Positions 17,871 through 26,604 of a DNA stretch of 64,000 nt are shown piece by piece. Origin of the DNA: Methylococcaceae bacterium UBA975 (GTDB lineage: Bacteria; Pseudomonadota; Gammaproteobacteria; Methylococcales; Cycloclasticaceae); NCBI GenBank assembly GCA_002292375.1, contig DBBV01000008.1, positions 1 to 64,000 on the forward strand, in the 5' to 3' direction. Position 1 is the stretch's first letter. The number at the start of each line of letters is the position of its first letter. Made by a program: the position numbers and the translations under genes. The notes under the pieces were generated by a model. That model was not told the DNA's origin. It worked only from the letters and a program-made list of their open reading frames with translations, and made no database searches.

Positions 17871-19253
17871 TTATTCTTGTGACCAGTTAAGTTTTTTATG
17901 TAGCGTAACCACTGAGCCGATGATGATCAAAGTGGGTGGTTTGGGTTTAAGCTCATCCACTTTATCGGCGATATGATGTAAGTCGGAAATGATGACTAGA
18001 TGTTCGGCGGTGGTGCCTTTTTGAACCAAGGCGACCGGCGTACTTGCGGCTAAGCCTCGTTCGATGAGTTTTTCGCTGATTTGGCGTAAGCCAATAAGGC
18101 CCATATAAATAACGATGGTCTGGTTGGGTTTTGCCAGCTGTTCCCAGTCTAAATTAACGGTGTTATCTTTTAGGTGTCCGGTGACAAACAAACACGACTG
18201 GGCGTGATCCCTATGCGTTAATGGGATACCTGAGTAACTGGCGCAACCTGATGCCGCAGTAATGCCGGGCACTACTTCGAAGGCAATGTTTTCATCAACC
18301 AGGGTCTCGATTTCTTCACCGCCGCGACCAAACATAAAGGGATCGCCACCCTTTAGTCGCACCACACGTTTTCCTTGTTTAGCGAGATTAATGAGTAACG
18401 CGTTAATGCCCTCTTGCGATACGGCGTGATCACTGCGCTGTTTGCCGACATAAACTCGTTCGGCATCGCGACGGGCAAGGTTTAAAACTTCGGGCGAAAC
18501 CAATCTGTCGTAGACAATAATGTCAGCGAGCTGCAGAATTCGTAAAGCCTTTAAGGTCAGTAACTCTGGATCACCAGGCCCACCGCCAACTAAGTAAACC
18601 TTTCCATTTGCTTTTACGTCGTCGGTTTGCGCTAGTAAATTGAGTAATGCTTTTTCGGCCTTTTTATGCAGCCCTTGATAGCACATATCGGCGATGGGGC
18701 CACTAAAGATGCGCTCCCAAAAAATTCTGCGCTGCGCTACGTTGGTAAAATGCTCTTTTACCGTTTGTCGAAACTTAACGGACAGTTCAGCTAAATTACC
18801 TAAGGTGTGTGGTAATAATGTTTCCAGTTTGGCGCGTAAAGTTCGAGAGAGTACGGGGGCTGATCCGCCGCTTGAAACAGCAATAATCATGGGGGATCGA
18901 TCAACAATGGCCGGAAAAATAAAGCTGCATAAGGCAGGTTGGTCAACAACATTAACAGGGATATGCTGGCTTTTAGCCTCGTTGGACACTTGGTTATTGG
19001 TAGTCGGATTATTGGTAGCGCAAATGACTAAGCCAAAACCCTGAGTATCGCCGGCTGTATAGCGACGCTTATGGTGTTTAATTTTTCCGTCAACGAGCAG
19101 CAGTGAAAGTTCGTCGTTTAGATCAGGGGAGATAATGGTGACAAGTGCTTTTGCGTCTAACAATAAGCGAACTTTGCGCGTAGCCACCGAACCACCGCCG
19201 ATAACTAAACACGGTGTTTCGCTGAGCGCGTGAAAAAGGGGTAGATAGTCCAT
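17871..19253 (-). CDS. cysG: siroheme synthase (multifunctional)
   Basis: A 460-residue CysG fusion, matching the E. coli enzyme's length. The N-terminal part (about 1-205) is the NAD-binding precorrin-2 dehydrogenase/sirohydrochlorin ferrochelatase, with the Rossmann motif VIGGGSVATRKV. The C-terminal part (from about 217) is uroporphyrinogen-III C-methyltransferase, with VGGGPGDPELLTLKAL and RLKGGDPFMFGRGGEE. It makes siroheme for sulfite and nitrite reductases. It lies between tag and the hydrolase with gaps of only two to three bases, so it belongs to the same operon. Confidence 0.96.
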   Translation of the reverse strand: MDYLPLFHALSETPCLVIGGGSVATRKVRLLLDAKALVTIISPDLNDELSLLLVDGKIKHHKRRYTAGDTQGFGLVICATNNPTTNNQVSNEAKSQHIPVNVVDQPALCSFIFPAIVDRSPMIIAVSSGGSAPVLSRTLRAKLETLLPHTLGNLAELSVKFRQTVKEHFTNVAQRRIFWERIFSGPIADMCYQGLHKKAEKALLNLLAQTDDVKANGKVYLVGGGPGDPELLTLKALRILQLADIIVYDRLVSPEVLNLARRDAERVYVGKQRSDHAVSQEGINALLINLAKQGKRVVRLKGGDPFMFGRGGEEIETLVDENIAFEVVPGITAASGCASYSGIPLTHRDHAQSCLFVTGHLKDNTVNLDWEQLAKPNQTIVIYMGLIGLRQISEKLIERGLAASTPVALVQKGTTAEHLVIISDLHHIADKVDELKPKPPTLIIIGSVVTLHKKLNWSQE

Positions 19254-19256
19254 AGC

Positions 19257-19826
19257 TTATGATAACTCAGAATGTCTGAAACAAGTGGTGAGGTGGTCAT
19301 TTACGAGCCCCGTTGCTTGCATTAAGGCATAGCATATTGTGGGGCCTACGAAGCTAAAGCCGCTTTTTTTTAAAGCCTTACTCAAGGCTTGTGAAAGAGC
19401 AGTTACGCTTGGTATTTGATCGGCTGTCTGCCAACAGTTGATGATGGGCGTGTGATCAACAAAGGACCACAAGTATTGAGAAAAAGAGCCATGCGCCTGC
19501 TGTGTTTGTAGAAACGCTTGGGCATTTTTAACACTGGCCAAGATTTTTAGTCTATTGCGAATTAAGGCCGGGTTGCTTAATAACTCGTGGACTTTTTGCT
19601 CTGAATAAGTGGCCACCAATTGTGGATCGAAATGATCATAGGCTTTGCGGTAAGCCTCTCGACGTTGTAGCACGGTAGACCAGCTTAAGCCGGCTTGAAC
19701 GCCTTCTAGAATAAGGAACTCAAAGAGTTGTTGTTCGTCTTTTAATGGCACGCCCCATTCGCGGTCATGGTACAAGATGTCGAGCGGTTTTTTTGCCCAA
19801 GCACAGCGGGTTAATTGGTCGCTCAC
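19257..19826 (-). CDS. tag: DNA-3-methyladenine glycosylase I
   Basis: A 189-residue TagI-family glycosylase that removes 3-methyladenine from alkylated DNA. The segments CAWAKKPLDILYHDREWGVP and LEGVQAGLSWSTVL are diagnostic, and the N-terminal Cys/His and C-terminal CFRH fit the structural zinc site. The length matches the E. coli protein (187). Its start overlaps the stop of the HAD phosphatase gene by four bases, and cysG begins three bases after its stop. The pairing with siroheme synthesis looks organisational rather than functional. Confidence 0.95.
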   Translation of the reverse strand: MSDQLTRCAWAKKPLDILYHDREWGVPLKDEQQLFEFLILEGVQAGLSWSTVLQRREAYRKAYDHFDPQLVATYSEQKVHELLSNPALIRNRLKILASVKNAQAFLQTQQAHGSFSQYLWSFVDHTPIINCWQTADQIPSVTALSQALSKALKKSGFSFVGPTICYALMQATGLVNDHLTTCFRHSELS

Positions 19827-20479
19827 GTGCGTAAACTAATGATGGGCCAATGTTGGGTGTTGGCATGTTGGGTTAGCTTGTCATCGGGGTCAACGGCCAC
19901 AGGGTGGGCGACTTTTTCAAGCAATGGAATGTCGTTGTGTGAGTCGCTATAAAACGTACTACCTTTTAGATCAAGGTTGTTGTCATCTAGCCATTGCGCC
20001 AGCCGAATTACCTTGCCCTGTTGGTAGCAAGGTTCATTAATAAAACGCCCCGTATAGCGACCGTTTATAAGCTCCGGTTCGCTGGCTAGCATATGCGGAA
20101 TGCCGAAGAGTTTAACGATCGGTTCGGTTACAAAACGATTGGTTGCAGTAATGACCAATAAAGTGTCGCCGTTGCTGCGGTGTTTTTCAACTAAAGTGAC
20201 AGCCGCGGGAAGTACTAGGGGACGTATTTTTTCATTAATAAATACCTCCCGCCATTGTAATAATTGCTCAAGCGGATGTTCGGCGAGAAACGATAAAGCA
20301 AAAGTTAGATACTCATTAATATTTAATTCGCCACGGCAATAATCGTCATAAAACTGGGTGTTAATGCGGGCGTAATGCGCACTGTCGACAAGTTTTTTTT
20401 CGACTAAAAACTGCCCCCAAAGGTGGTCACTGTCATCACAAATTAAGGTGTTATCTAAATCAAAAATCGCTAAACTCAT
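19823..20479 (-). CDS. HAD-IB family phosphatase
   Basis: A 218-residue haloacid-dehalogenase-family hydrolase of subclass IB, related to phosphoserine phosphatase. Motif I is FDLDNTL, motif II is VITATNRF, and motif III/IV is YSDSHNDIPLLE; all catalytic aspartates are present. I start it at the ATG at 20479, five codons before motif I. An upstream in-frame start at 20605 would add 42 residues with no relation to the fold. Substrate is undetermined. It is first in the phosphatase-tag-cysG-hydrolase-WD40 cluster. Confidence 0.85.
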   Translation of the reverse strand: MSLAIFDLDNTLICDDSDHLWGQFLVEKKLVDSAHYARINTQFYDDYCRGELNINEYLTFALSFLAEHPLEQLLQWREVFINEKIRPLVLPAAVTLVEKHRSNGDTLLVITATNRFVTEPIVKLFGIPHMLASEPELINGRYTGRFINEPCYQQGKVIRLAQWLDDNNLDLKGSTFYSDSHNDIPLLEKVAHPVAVDPDDKLTQHANTQHWPIISLRT

Positions 20480-20684
20480 AGGCCTGCTTTGTCGTGTTAA
20501 TGTTGAGTTATTTGGTGTTGTAAGACCGCAGTAAATTGGGTTAAAGGCAAACTGTGATTGGGGTCTAATAAAGACAAGTCTGACATAATTTCGCTGGATA
20601 CCCAATCATTTTATAAAGAAGGTCGCTTTGGCTTAAAACGTCGTTATAATGCGGTGTATTGAATTTTAGTTGATTGAATAAATT

Positions 20685-21185
20685 ATGATTGACGAGGATG
20701 GCTATCGACGTAATGTCGGGATCATTTTATGTAACCAACAGAATAAGTTGTTTTGGGCAAGGCGCGCCAATCAAACGGGCTGGCAATTTCCGCAAGGTGG
20801 TATGGATGAAGGTGAAACACCCGAACAAGCTATGTACCGTGAGCTGTACGAAGAAATTGGTTTAACCTCAAAGTCTGTAGAGGTGATAGGACGCACGGGT
20901 GAGTGGGTCTATTACGATTTACCTAAACGCTTTATACGCAGTAATAGCTTTCCTATTTGTAAGGGGCAAAAACAGATTTGGTTTTTACTGCGCTTGTTGG
21001 ACGATGAGCAGAAAATTTGTTTTGAAACGACCGAAAAGCCAGAGTTTGACCGTTGGCGTTGGGCAGAGTATTGGGAGCCAGCTTTTGATGTGGTGTATTT
21101 TAAACGCAATGTTTACCTAAGTGCATTGACTGAAATGTGGTCGCACTTGTTTCCTGGGATCACGCCTAATTTGCACAAAAAATAA
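20685..21185 (+). CDS. rppH: RNA pyrophosphohydrolase RppH
   Basis: A 166-residue Nudix hydrolase that removes pyrophosphate from the 5' end of mRNAs and so triggers decay. The Nudix box is complete, from GGMDEGETPEQAMYREL into YEEIGL. The N-terminal MIDEDGYRRNVGIILCN and WQFPQGG follow E. coli RppH closely. The length is typical for the family (about 160-175). A TATAAT (20645-20650) lies 35 bases before the ATG. It is alone on the plus strand between two minus-strand clusters. Confidence 0.96.
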   Translation: MIDEDGYRRNVGIILCNQQNKLFWARRANQTGWQFPQGGMDEGETPEQAMYRELYEEIGLTSKSVEVIGRTGEWVYYDLPKRFIRSNSFPICKGQKQIWFLLRLLDDEQKICFETTEKPEFDRWRWAEYWEPAFDVVYFKRNVYLSALTEMWSHLFPGITPNLHKK

Positions 21186-21193
21186 GGCTAAGT

Positions 21194-22015
21194 CTAATAG
21201 CCTGCAGAATTTTTATCCAAATTAACGGGTGATTCTTGCAGCCGGATTATATCCGTTTTAATAGCGCCATTGCTGCTTAAGCGCAACCAACGAAAGCCGG
21301 GTGGGATAGTGTCTATCGCAAAATTCTTGCTTAACGGTTTAAATTGAAAGCAAGTAGACGGCACGCCGTAAACCGGCTTATCAGCAATCTGGCTTTCAAA
21401 TGCTTGGTGTATATGCCCATGTATGACCCCGCGTATTTTAGGGTAATCACTTAATAAGTTGACCAATCTATCAGGGTTTCTGACCGCCATTGTGTCTAAC
21501 CAAGGACTGTTGATCGTTTGTAGCTGATGATGCAAACAGATGAGGACGTTTTTTGTTGGGTGGCGTTTAATTTCACGCTCTAATGCAGTGACTTCGGCGT
21601 CATCTAGGCTTCCCCCTTCTTCACCGGGTGTTTCAGAATTAAGAAAGGCAAATAACCAAGGGCCATGGTGTAAAAACGGTTGATATGAAACGGAGGGGTG
21701 ATTAAATAGGTCGGCTAATTTGTCGGGGGTGTCATGGTTTCCCGGTAATAAGTAGCAAGGAATATTAAGTGCTTTAAGGTGTTCGTTTAAACGTTCATAT
21801 GACGCGTCTGAACCATCCTGGCTGAGGTCACCGGTTAAGAAAATCAAGTCGGGCGGCCAGCAATGGTCTTTGGCGAGTTGTAACACAGATAAAAAGCTTT
21901 GCTCGGTATTAACGCCGACCAATTGTTTATCGATAGTGTCAAATAAATGCATGTCTGATATCTGTAGTAATTTGATATCAGTCTGATTATCTAAGTTATC
22001 TGAAAAAATAGTCAT
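21194..22015 (-). CDS. cpdA: 3',5'-cyclic-AMP phosphodiesterase CpdA
   Basis: A 273-residue calcineurin-like metallophosphoesterase matching CpdA, which hydrolyses cAMP. The dinuclear metal motifs are all present: ISDMHLFD, TGDLSQDGS, PGNHDTPD, CLHHQ and GHIHQAFE. The length is close to E. coli CpdA (275). Its presence implies cAMP signalling, probably with a CRP/Vfr-type regulator outside the window. It begins 78 bases after the argA stop on the same strand and may be the tail of the arginine cluster or an independent gene. Confidence 0.9.
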   Translation of the reverse strand: MTIFSDNLDNQTDIKLLQISDMHLFDTIDKQLVGVNTEQSFLSVLQLAKDHCWPPDLIFLTGDLSQDGSDASYERLNEHLKALNIPCYLLPGNHDTPDKLADLFNHPSVSYQPFLHHGPWLFAFLNSETPGEEGGSLDDAEVTALEREIKRHPTKNVLICLHHQLQTINSPWLDTMAVRNPDRLVNLLSDYPKIRGVIHGHIHQAFESQIADKPVYGVPSTCFQFKPLSKNFAIDTIPPGFRWLRLSSNGAIKTDIIRLQESPVNLDKNSAGY

Positions 22016-22093
22016 TATATAGTTAATAGCTAATTTTAAGCCTTAGTGGTTTGTCCAAGTATAGACGTTGAATTTATAAAGGGTGATGTTTAA

Positions 22094-23650
22094 CTAAAGT
22101 AATTTTTTAATCAAAATACGGGATTGGCGTGTCTGATTATAAATTTTGCGTTTGGTCTCAGGTAGGTCACTTAGTTTAGCTGATTCAAATCCTCTTTCTG
22201 CGAACCAGTGGCTACTTTGAGTAGTTAAAACAAACAAGGCTGTCAGACCGAATGAAAGGGCTTTTTGCTCTATCATTTTCAATAGGTGGTCGCCACGCTC
22301 GGCGGAACGGTAGTTGGGGTGCACAGCGACGCAAGCGAGCTCCCCGATTGAGTCCTCTACGTATTCATAAAGTGCTGCACAAGTCGTTATTAAGCCATCT
22401 TGTTCAATAACATGAAATTTTTCGATGTCCATTTCAATGGTTTCTGCGGAGCGGTAGGTTAATAAACCGCGTTCTTCTAGTGGCCGAATAAGCTCGATAA
22501 TACCGTGTATATCATTACTATTTGCAGGTCGAGCATCTTCAAACGGACGAACGCTGATTAAGGTGCCTGAGCCTTGTCGGGTAAACAGCTCTAATTGCAA
22601 ACCGCCATTAATTTTACGATGAATCAAATGGATGCGTTTAACGCCCATTTCGCTGGCACGAATGGCTTCTTGTAAATGTAAGTTGGCATCACTTTCACTG
22701 GCTGGTGTCTCGGACAACAAGGTCTTTGCTTGAGCAGTTGTTAGTTGGCGAATGAGTTTATTGTTGCCACTCAATTGTTCGGTTTGTTCGGTTAAGAGGA
22801 TTAACTTGTCCGCTTTGATAGACGTTGCAATAGCGGTGGCAATTTCTTCGCTGCGAAGATTAAATACTTCGCCTGTCGATGAAAAGCCTAACGGGGACAC
22901 TAAAATAATGTGACCAGCGTCTAAACTCTCAGCGATAGCGTGACTGTCTACACGCCGAACTTCCCCGGTAAATTGATAATCCACACCATTAATAACCCCT
23001 AGTGGTTTTGCGGTTAAAAAGTTACCGGAGTTTACGCGAATACCCGTTGCAGCCATCGCGGTATTCGCTAAGCCGGTGGATAACTGTGCTTCGATGTTGG
23101 TCCGTACGATACCGACAGCTTCTTTTGCCAATTCAAGGGTGTGTTTATCCGTTACCCTTAGGTGTTGAAAAACTTGGCTGTTTATATTTTTCTCGGCTAG
23201 TTTGGCTTCTAATTGAGGCCGAATGCCGTGCACTAAAATCAACCGTATTCCTAGGCTGTTGAGTAATACAAAGTCTTGCGCCAGGTCTGTAAATTGCGGG
23301 TCGGCAACGGACTCACCGCTAAAACAAACCACAAAGGTTTTACCGCGGTGTGCGTGAATATAAGGGGCGGTGCTCCTAAACCAATTAACAAATTGATGTG
23401 TATGCGGTGTCTGTTCAGTCGCTGCAGGCAGGCTATTGGAGGGGTGGCTTCCATCAATGAGCGAAATGTTTAAGTGCTGAGCCGCTTGACGTATTTTGCC
23501 TAGCGCCGAATTAGGGATACTGCCGCCAGTACCGCCCTTGTGCTTTGGGTAAGTCCATCGGTAAATAGTGGCAGGGTCTTTACTGATCGCCTTAGCGAGG
23601 CGTTTTATACCACCAAATTGTTGAATAATAAAAGCAGCGTCGTTTGACAT
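22094..23650 (-). CDS. argA: N-acetylglutamate synthase with N-terminal helix-turn-helix domain
   Basis: A 518-residue protein, about 75 longer than standard ArgA. Residues 86 onward are ordinary ArgA: an amino-acid-kinase domain (APYIHAHRGKTFVV, GIRLILVHGIRPQ) and a C-terminal acetyltransferase domain (IHGIIELIRPLEERG, CVAVHPNYRS). It makes N-acetylglutamate, the first step of arginine synthesis. Residues about 5-64 form a Cro/YdaS-like DNA-binding domain (QQFGGIKRLAKAI, DPATIYRW, IPNSALGKIRQAA), joined by a short linker without a stop, frameshift or alternative Met. I start at the ATG at 23650; an ATG at 23656 and a TTG at 23677 are also in frame. Three AAACGCAA repeats lie just upstream. 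A bifunctional enzyme-regulator is inferred, not proven. Confidence 0.88.
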   Translation of the reverse strand: MSNDAAFIIQQFGGIKRLAKAISKDPATIYRWTYPKHKGGTGGSIPNSALGKIRQAAQHLNISLIDGSHPSNSLPAATEQTPHTHQFVNWFRSTAPYIHAHRGKTFVVCFSGESVADPQFTDLAQDFVLLNSLGIRLILVHGIRPQLEAKLAEKNINSQVFQHLRVTDKHTLELAKEAVGIVRTNIEAQLSTGLANTAMAATGIRVNSGNFLTAKPLGVINGVDYQFTGEVRRVDSHAIAESLDAGHIILVSPLGFSSTGEVFNLRSEEIATAIATSIKADKLILLTEQTEQLSGNNKLIRQLTTAQAKTLLSETPASESDANLHLQEAIRASEMGVKRIHLIHRKINGGLQLELFTRQGSGTLISVRPFEDARPANSNDIHGIIELIRPLEERGLLTYRSAETIEMDIEKFHVIEQDGLITTCAALYEYVEDSIGELACVAVHPNYRSAERGDHLLKMIEQKALSFGLTALFVLTTQSSHWFAERGFESAKLSDLPETKRKIYNQTRQSRILIKKLL

Positions 23651-23669
23651 TGGCATAGTAAATTGCAAT

Positions 23670-23708
23670 AAACGCAATAAAAATAGACTATAAACGCAAA
23701 AAACGCAA
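23670..23708. repeat. three AAACGCAA direct repeats before argA
   Basis: Exact octamers AAACGCAA occur at 23670-23677, 23692-23699 and 23701-23708 (TTGCGTTT in the sense of argA transcription), within the 64-base gap between argE and argA. Start-to-start spacings of 22 and 9 bases place them roughly on one DNA face. A related AATTGCAA occurs at 23661. They are a candidate operator, possibly for the HTH domain of ArgA itself. Confidence 0.55.
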
Positions 23709-23714
23709 GAATAT

Positions 23715-24878
23715 TTATGCCAAACAAAGTTCTTTTATAGTTTGTTGCAAAAAATTGCAATAAGGGTCAATTTGGTCACTTGCTATGTATTCATTTGCCT
23801 GATGTGCTTGGTTTATGCTTCCAGGGCCAAGAACGATGGTTTCAATACCTAGATTAGATAAGTAAGGCGCTTCGGTGCCGAAAGCAACAGCGCGCGCTTT
23901 TTTTCCAGACAACCGCTCGGTTAAACGGGTTAATGCGGCATTTTCGGCGGTTTCAAATGCGGGAACGCCGCAAAAGATTGGCCGATATATGGCTTGTAAT
24001 CCATGTGTTTCGTTAAAAACGGTGCTTAGTTTTTTTTGTAAATCAGCGCGCAAGGCATCAATATCCATGCCGGGCAAGGGTCGAATATCTATTTGAGTCT
24101 CGCAGTGCGAACAGATTCTATTAGGGTTGTCACCACCATGTATCGAACCGATATTCATTGTCGGCGTGCTTACTTCAAAGACAGGATTTTGGTGTTTGCG
24201 CTGTAAGTCATCGCGCCAGCGTAATAGCTCATTAATAACTCGATGCATGCCTTCGGTAGCGCTCGCGCCTAAGTGAGGGTTGCTGGAGTGGCCGGCGCGC
24301 CCAGTAACGACGATGGACTCCATCATCACGCCTTTATGCATGCGGATAGGCGTCAAGCTGGTGGGCTCACCAATGATGGCGTATTTGGCATGCTGTAATT
24401 GAGTTTTATTTAAAGCGAGGGCGCCGCTCATGGCGCTTTCCTCATCGGCGGTGGCTAATATGGTTAACGGCCTCTTAAAGTCGCGGGCTTTAAACCTTGC
24501 TACGGCATCGAGAGCGAAAGCAAAAAAAGACTTCATGTCGGTGCTGCCTAAACCATAAAAATTATTGTTTCGTTCGGTCAGCGAGAAAGGGTCTTGTTGC
24601 CATAACTGTTCATCAAATGGGACAGTATCGGTATGACCTGAAAGAATCAGCCCATCGGCCCCAAAATGCGTAGGACCGATGGTAGCAATTAAGTTGGCTT
24701 TGTGGGCTTGGTTTTCTAACGGTTGAATAGTGACTTTGAAGCCAAGATTTTCCAGCCAATCGGCCAGTAAGTGTATCACTGGTAAATTGCTTTGATCATG
24801 ACTCTTGCTGGTGCTACTAACAGATGGCGTGCCGATTAGGGCACGCATCATTTGTAATGTAGTCAGCTGTTTAGTCAA
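23715..24878 (-). CDS. argE: acetylornithine deacetylase
   Basis: A 387-residue M20-family metallopeptidase matching ArgE, which converts N-acetylornithine to ornithine. Metal-site motifs are LSGHTDTVPFD, YGLGSTDMKSF, TADEESAMSG and IIGEPTS, with a late HQANEY histidine. The length equals E. coli ArgE (383) within a few residues. Together with ArgA it means the linear arginine route is encoded rather than the ArgJ recycling route. It starts ten bases after the ilvD stop and ends 64 bases before argA. Related succinyl-diaminopimelate desuccinylases are less likely given the arg neighbours. Confidence 0.93.
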   Translation of the reverse strand: MTKQLTTLQMMRALIGTPSVSSTSKSHDQSNLPVIHLLADWLENLGFKVTIQPLENQAHKANLIATIGPTHFGADGLILSGHTDTVPFDEQLWQQDPFSLTERNNNFYGLGSTDMKSFFAFALDAVARFKARDFKRPLTILATADEESAMSGALALNKTQLQHAKYAIIGEPTSLTPIRMHKGVMMESIVVTGRAGHSSNPHLGASATEGMHRVINELLRWRDDLQRKHQNPVFEVSTPTMNIGSIHGGDNPNRICSHCETQIDIRPLPGMDIDALRADLQKKLSTVFNETHGLQAIYRPIFCGVPAFETAENAALTRLTERLSGKKARAVAFGTEAPYLSNLGIETIVLGPGSINQAHQANEYIASDQIDPYCNFLQQTIKELCLA

Positions 24879-24888
24879 CGGCTTGTGA

Positions 24889-26580
24889 TTAGTTTTTGTC
24901 TGTCACCGCACCTTCTGAGGCAGAGCTGACGAGTTTGGCATATTTTGCCAGTACGCCGCGAGTATACTTTGGTTCTGGCTTAATCCAGTGGCTTAAACGT
25001 TGTTGAATCACGTCGTCATCAAGGTGTAAGCGCAGCTCATTTTTTACGCTATCGATGGTAATGGTATCGCCGTCTTCAACAATCGCTATCGCACCACCTT
25101 GATAGGCTTCGGGTGTGATATGACCAACGACAAAGCCATGGGTACCACCTGAAAAACGGCCATCGGTAATAAAAGCGACTTTATCACCTAAGCCGCGGCC
25201 CATAATGGCTGATGTAGGGGCCAGCATTTCTCTCATTCCTGGGCCACCTTTAGGGCCTTCATAGCGAATAACCAAGACATCGCCTTCTTTGATGGAGCCA
25301 TCTAGGATGCTCGCCATGGACTCTTCTTCCGAATTAAATACGCGGGCGGTGCCGGTAAAGCCTAAGCCTTCTTTGCCAGTAATTTTAGCAACAGCGCCTT
25401 CGCTTGCGAGGTTGCCGTGTAGCACCACCAAATGGCTGTCTTTTTTGATGGCATTATCCAGCGAGTGGATGATGTCTTGATTATCCGGGTAAGGAGCCAC
25501 GTCGGCCAGGTTTTCTGCCAAGGTTTTACCGGTAACGGTTAAGCAATCACCGTGTAATAATCCCGCATCTAATAAAATTTTCATCAGTGGTTGAATGCCG
25601 CCGATATCGATCAAGTCAGCCATTGAATACTTGCCGCTGGGTTTTAAATCAGCCACCATAGGGACACGTTTACCGATGCTGGTGAAATCGCTTAATTCAA
25701 GTTTGACATCAGCGCTGTGTGCCATAGCAAGCAAGTGAAGGACTGCATTAGTCGAGCCGCCAAGTGCGATGACCACGGCGATAGCATTTTCAAATGCCTT
25801 GCGTGTCATAATGTCGCGCGGCTTAATGTCTAGTTCAAGTAAGTTTAAAACAGCTTTTCCTGCATCTTCACAGTCTTTCTGTTTGTCGCTGGATACCGCT
25901 GCTTGCGCAGAGCTGTTGGGTAGGCTCATGCCCATGGCTTCAATCGCTGAAGCCATCGTGTTAGCGGTATACATGCCACCACAAGAGCCTGCGCCGGGAA
26001 TGGCTTTAGATTCGATGGCGTGTAGTTCTTCGTCATCAATTAGATTGTTTGCCCGCGCGCCAACCGCTTCAAACACGGAAATAACGTCGAGCTTACGTTG
26101 TTTGTGGCAGCCAGACAAAATAGTGCCACCGTATACAAACACACTGGGTCTATTCAAACGAGCCAATGCGATCATGCAACCAGGCATGTTTTTATCGCAA
26201 CCGCCAATGGCCACGACGCCATCAAAGCCTTGGCAACCAACAACGGTTTCAATCGAGTCGGCAATCACTTCACGAGATGTTAGCGAGTACTTCATCCCTT
26301 CGGTACCCATGGAGATGCCATCGGAGATTGTTATGGTATTGAAAATAACGCCCTTACCGCCAGCAGAGTCAACACCTCGAGCGGCGTCATCGGCTAGACC
26401 ATTAATGTGCATATTACACGGTGTGACCATCGCCCAAGTTGAGGCGACCCCCACTTGTGGTTTTTTGAAGTCATCGTCGTTAAAGCCAACAGCGTGTAGC
26501 ATCGCGCGACTGGGTGCGCGCTCCATGCCATCGACAACTTGTGATGAAAATTTTCGGGAATTGGTTTTTTTATCAGACAT
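24889..26580 (-). CDS. ilvD: dihydroxy-acid dehydratase
   Basis: A 563-residue IlvD/Edd-family enzyme that dehydrates 2,3-dihydroxyisovalerate and its methyl homologue in isoleucine and valine synthesis. Iron-sulfur-cluster cysteines are visible in TPCNMHI, GGCDKNMPGC and GAGSCGGMYTANTM. The C-terminal DGRFSGGTHGFVVGHI is family-typical. The length of 563 matches the bacterial [2Fe-2S]-like group more than the 616-residue E. coli form. It lies inside the arginine cluster, ten bases upstream of argE, an uncommon placement. Confidence 0.95.
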   Translation of the reverse strand: MSDKKTNSRKFSSQVVDGMERAPSRAMLHAVGFNDDDFKKPQVGVASTWAMVTPCNMHINGLADDAARGVDSAGGKGVIFNTITISDGISMGTEGMKYSLTSREVIADSIETVVGCQGFDGVVAIGGCDKNMPGCMIALARLNRPSVFVYGGTILSGCHKQRKLDVISVFEAVGARANNLIDDEELHAIESKAIPGAGSCGGMYTANTMASAIEAMGMSLPNSSAQAAVSSDKQKDCEDAGKAVLNLLELDIKPRDIMTRKAFENAIAVVIALGGSTNAVLHLLAMAHSADVKLELSDFTSIGKRVPMVADLKPSGKYSMADLIDIGGIQPLMKILLDAGLLHGDCLTVTGKTLAENLADVAPYPDNQDIIHSLDNAIKKDSHLVVLHGNLASEGAVAKITGKEGLGFTGTARVFNSEEESMASILDGSIKEGDVLVIRYEGPKGGPGMREMLAPTSAIMGRGLGDKVAFITDGRFSGGTHGFVVGHITPEAYQGGAIAIVEDGDTITIDSVKNELRLHLDDDVIQQRLSHWIKPEPKYTRGVLAKYAKLVSSASEGAVTDKN

Positions 26581-26604
26581 GGTTTGCTCGTATATAGTAA
26601 GGGG

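Noticed and set aside
23651..23677. TTG start for argA at 23677
   Set aside because: It would place the first codons inside one AAACGCAA repeat and adds residues unlike an HTH domain; the ATG at 23650 gives a clean domain start.
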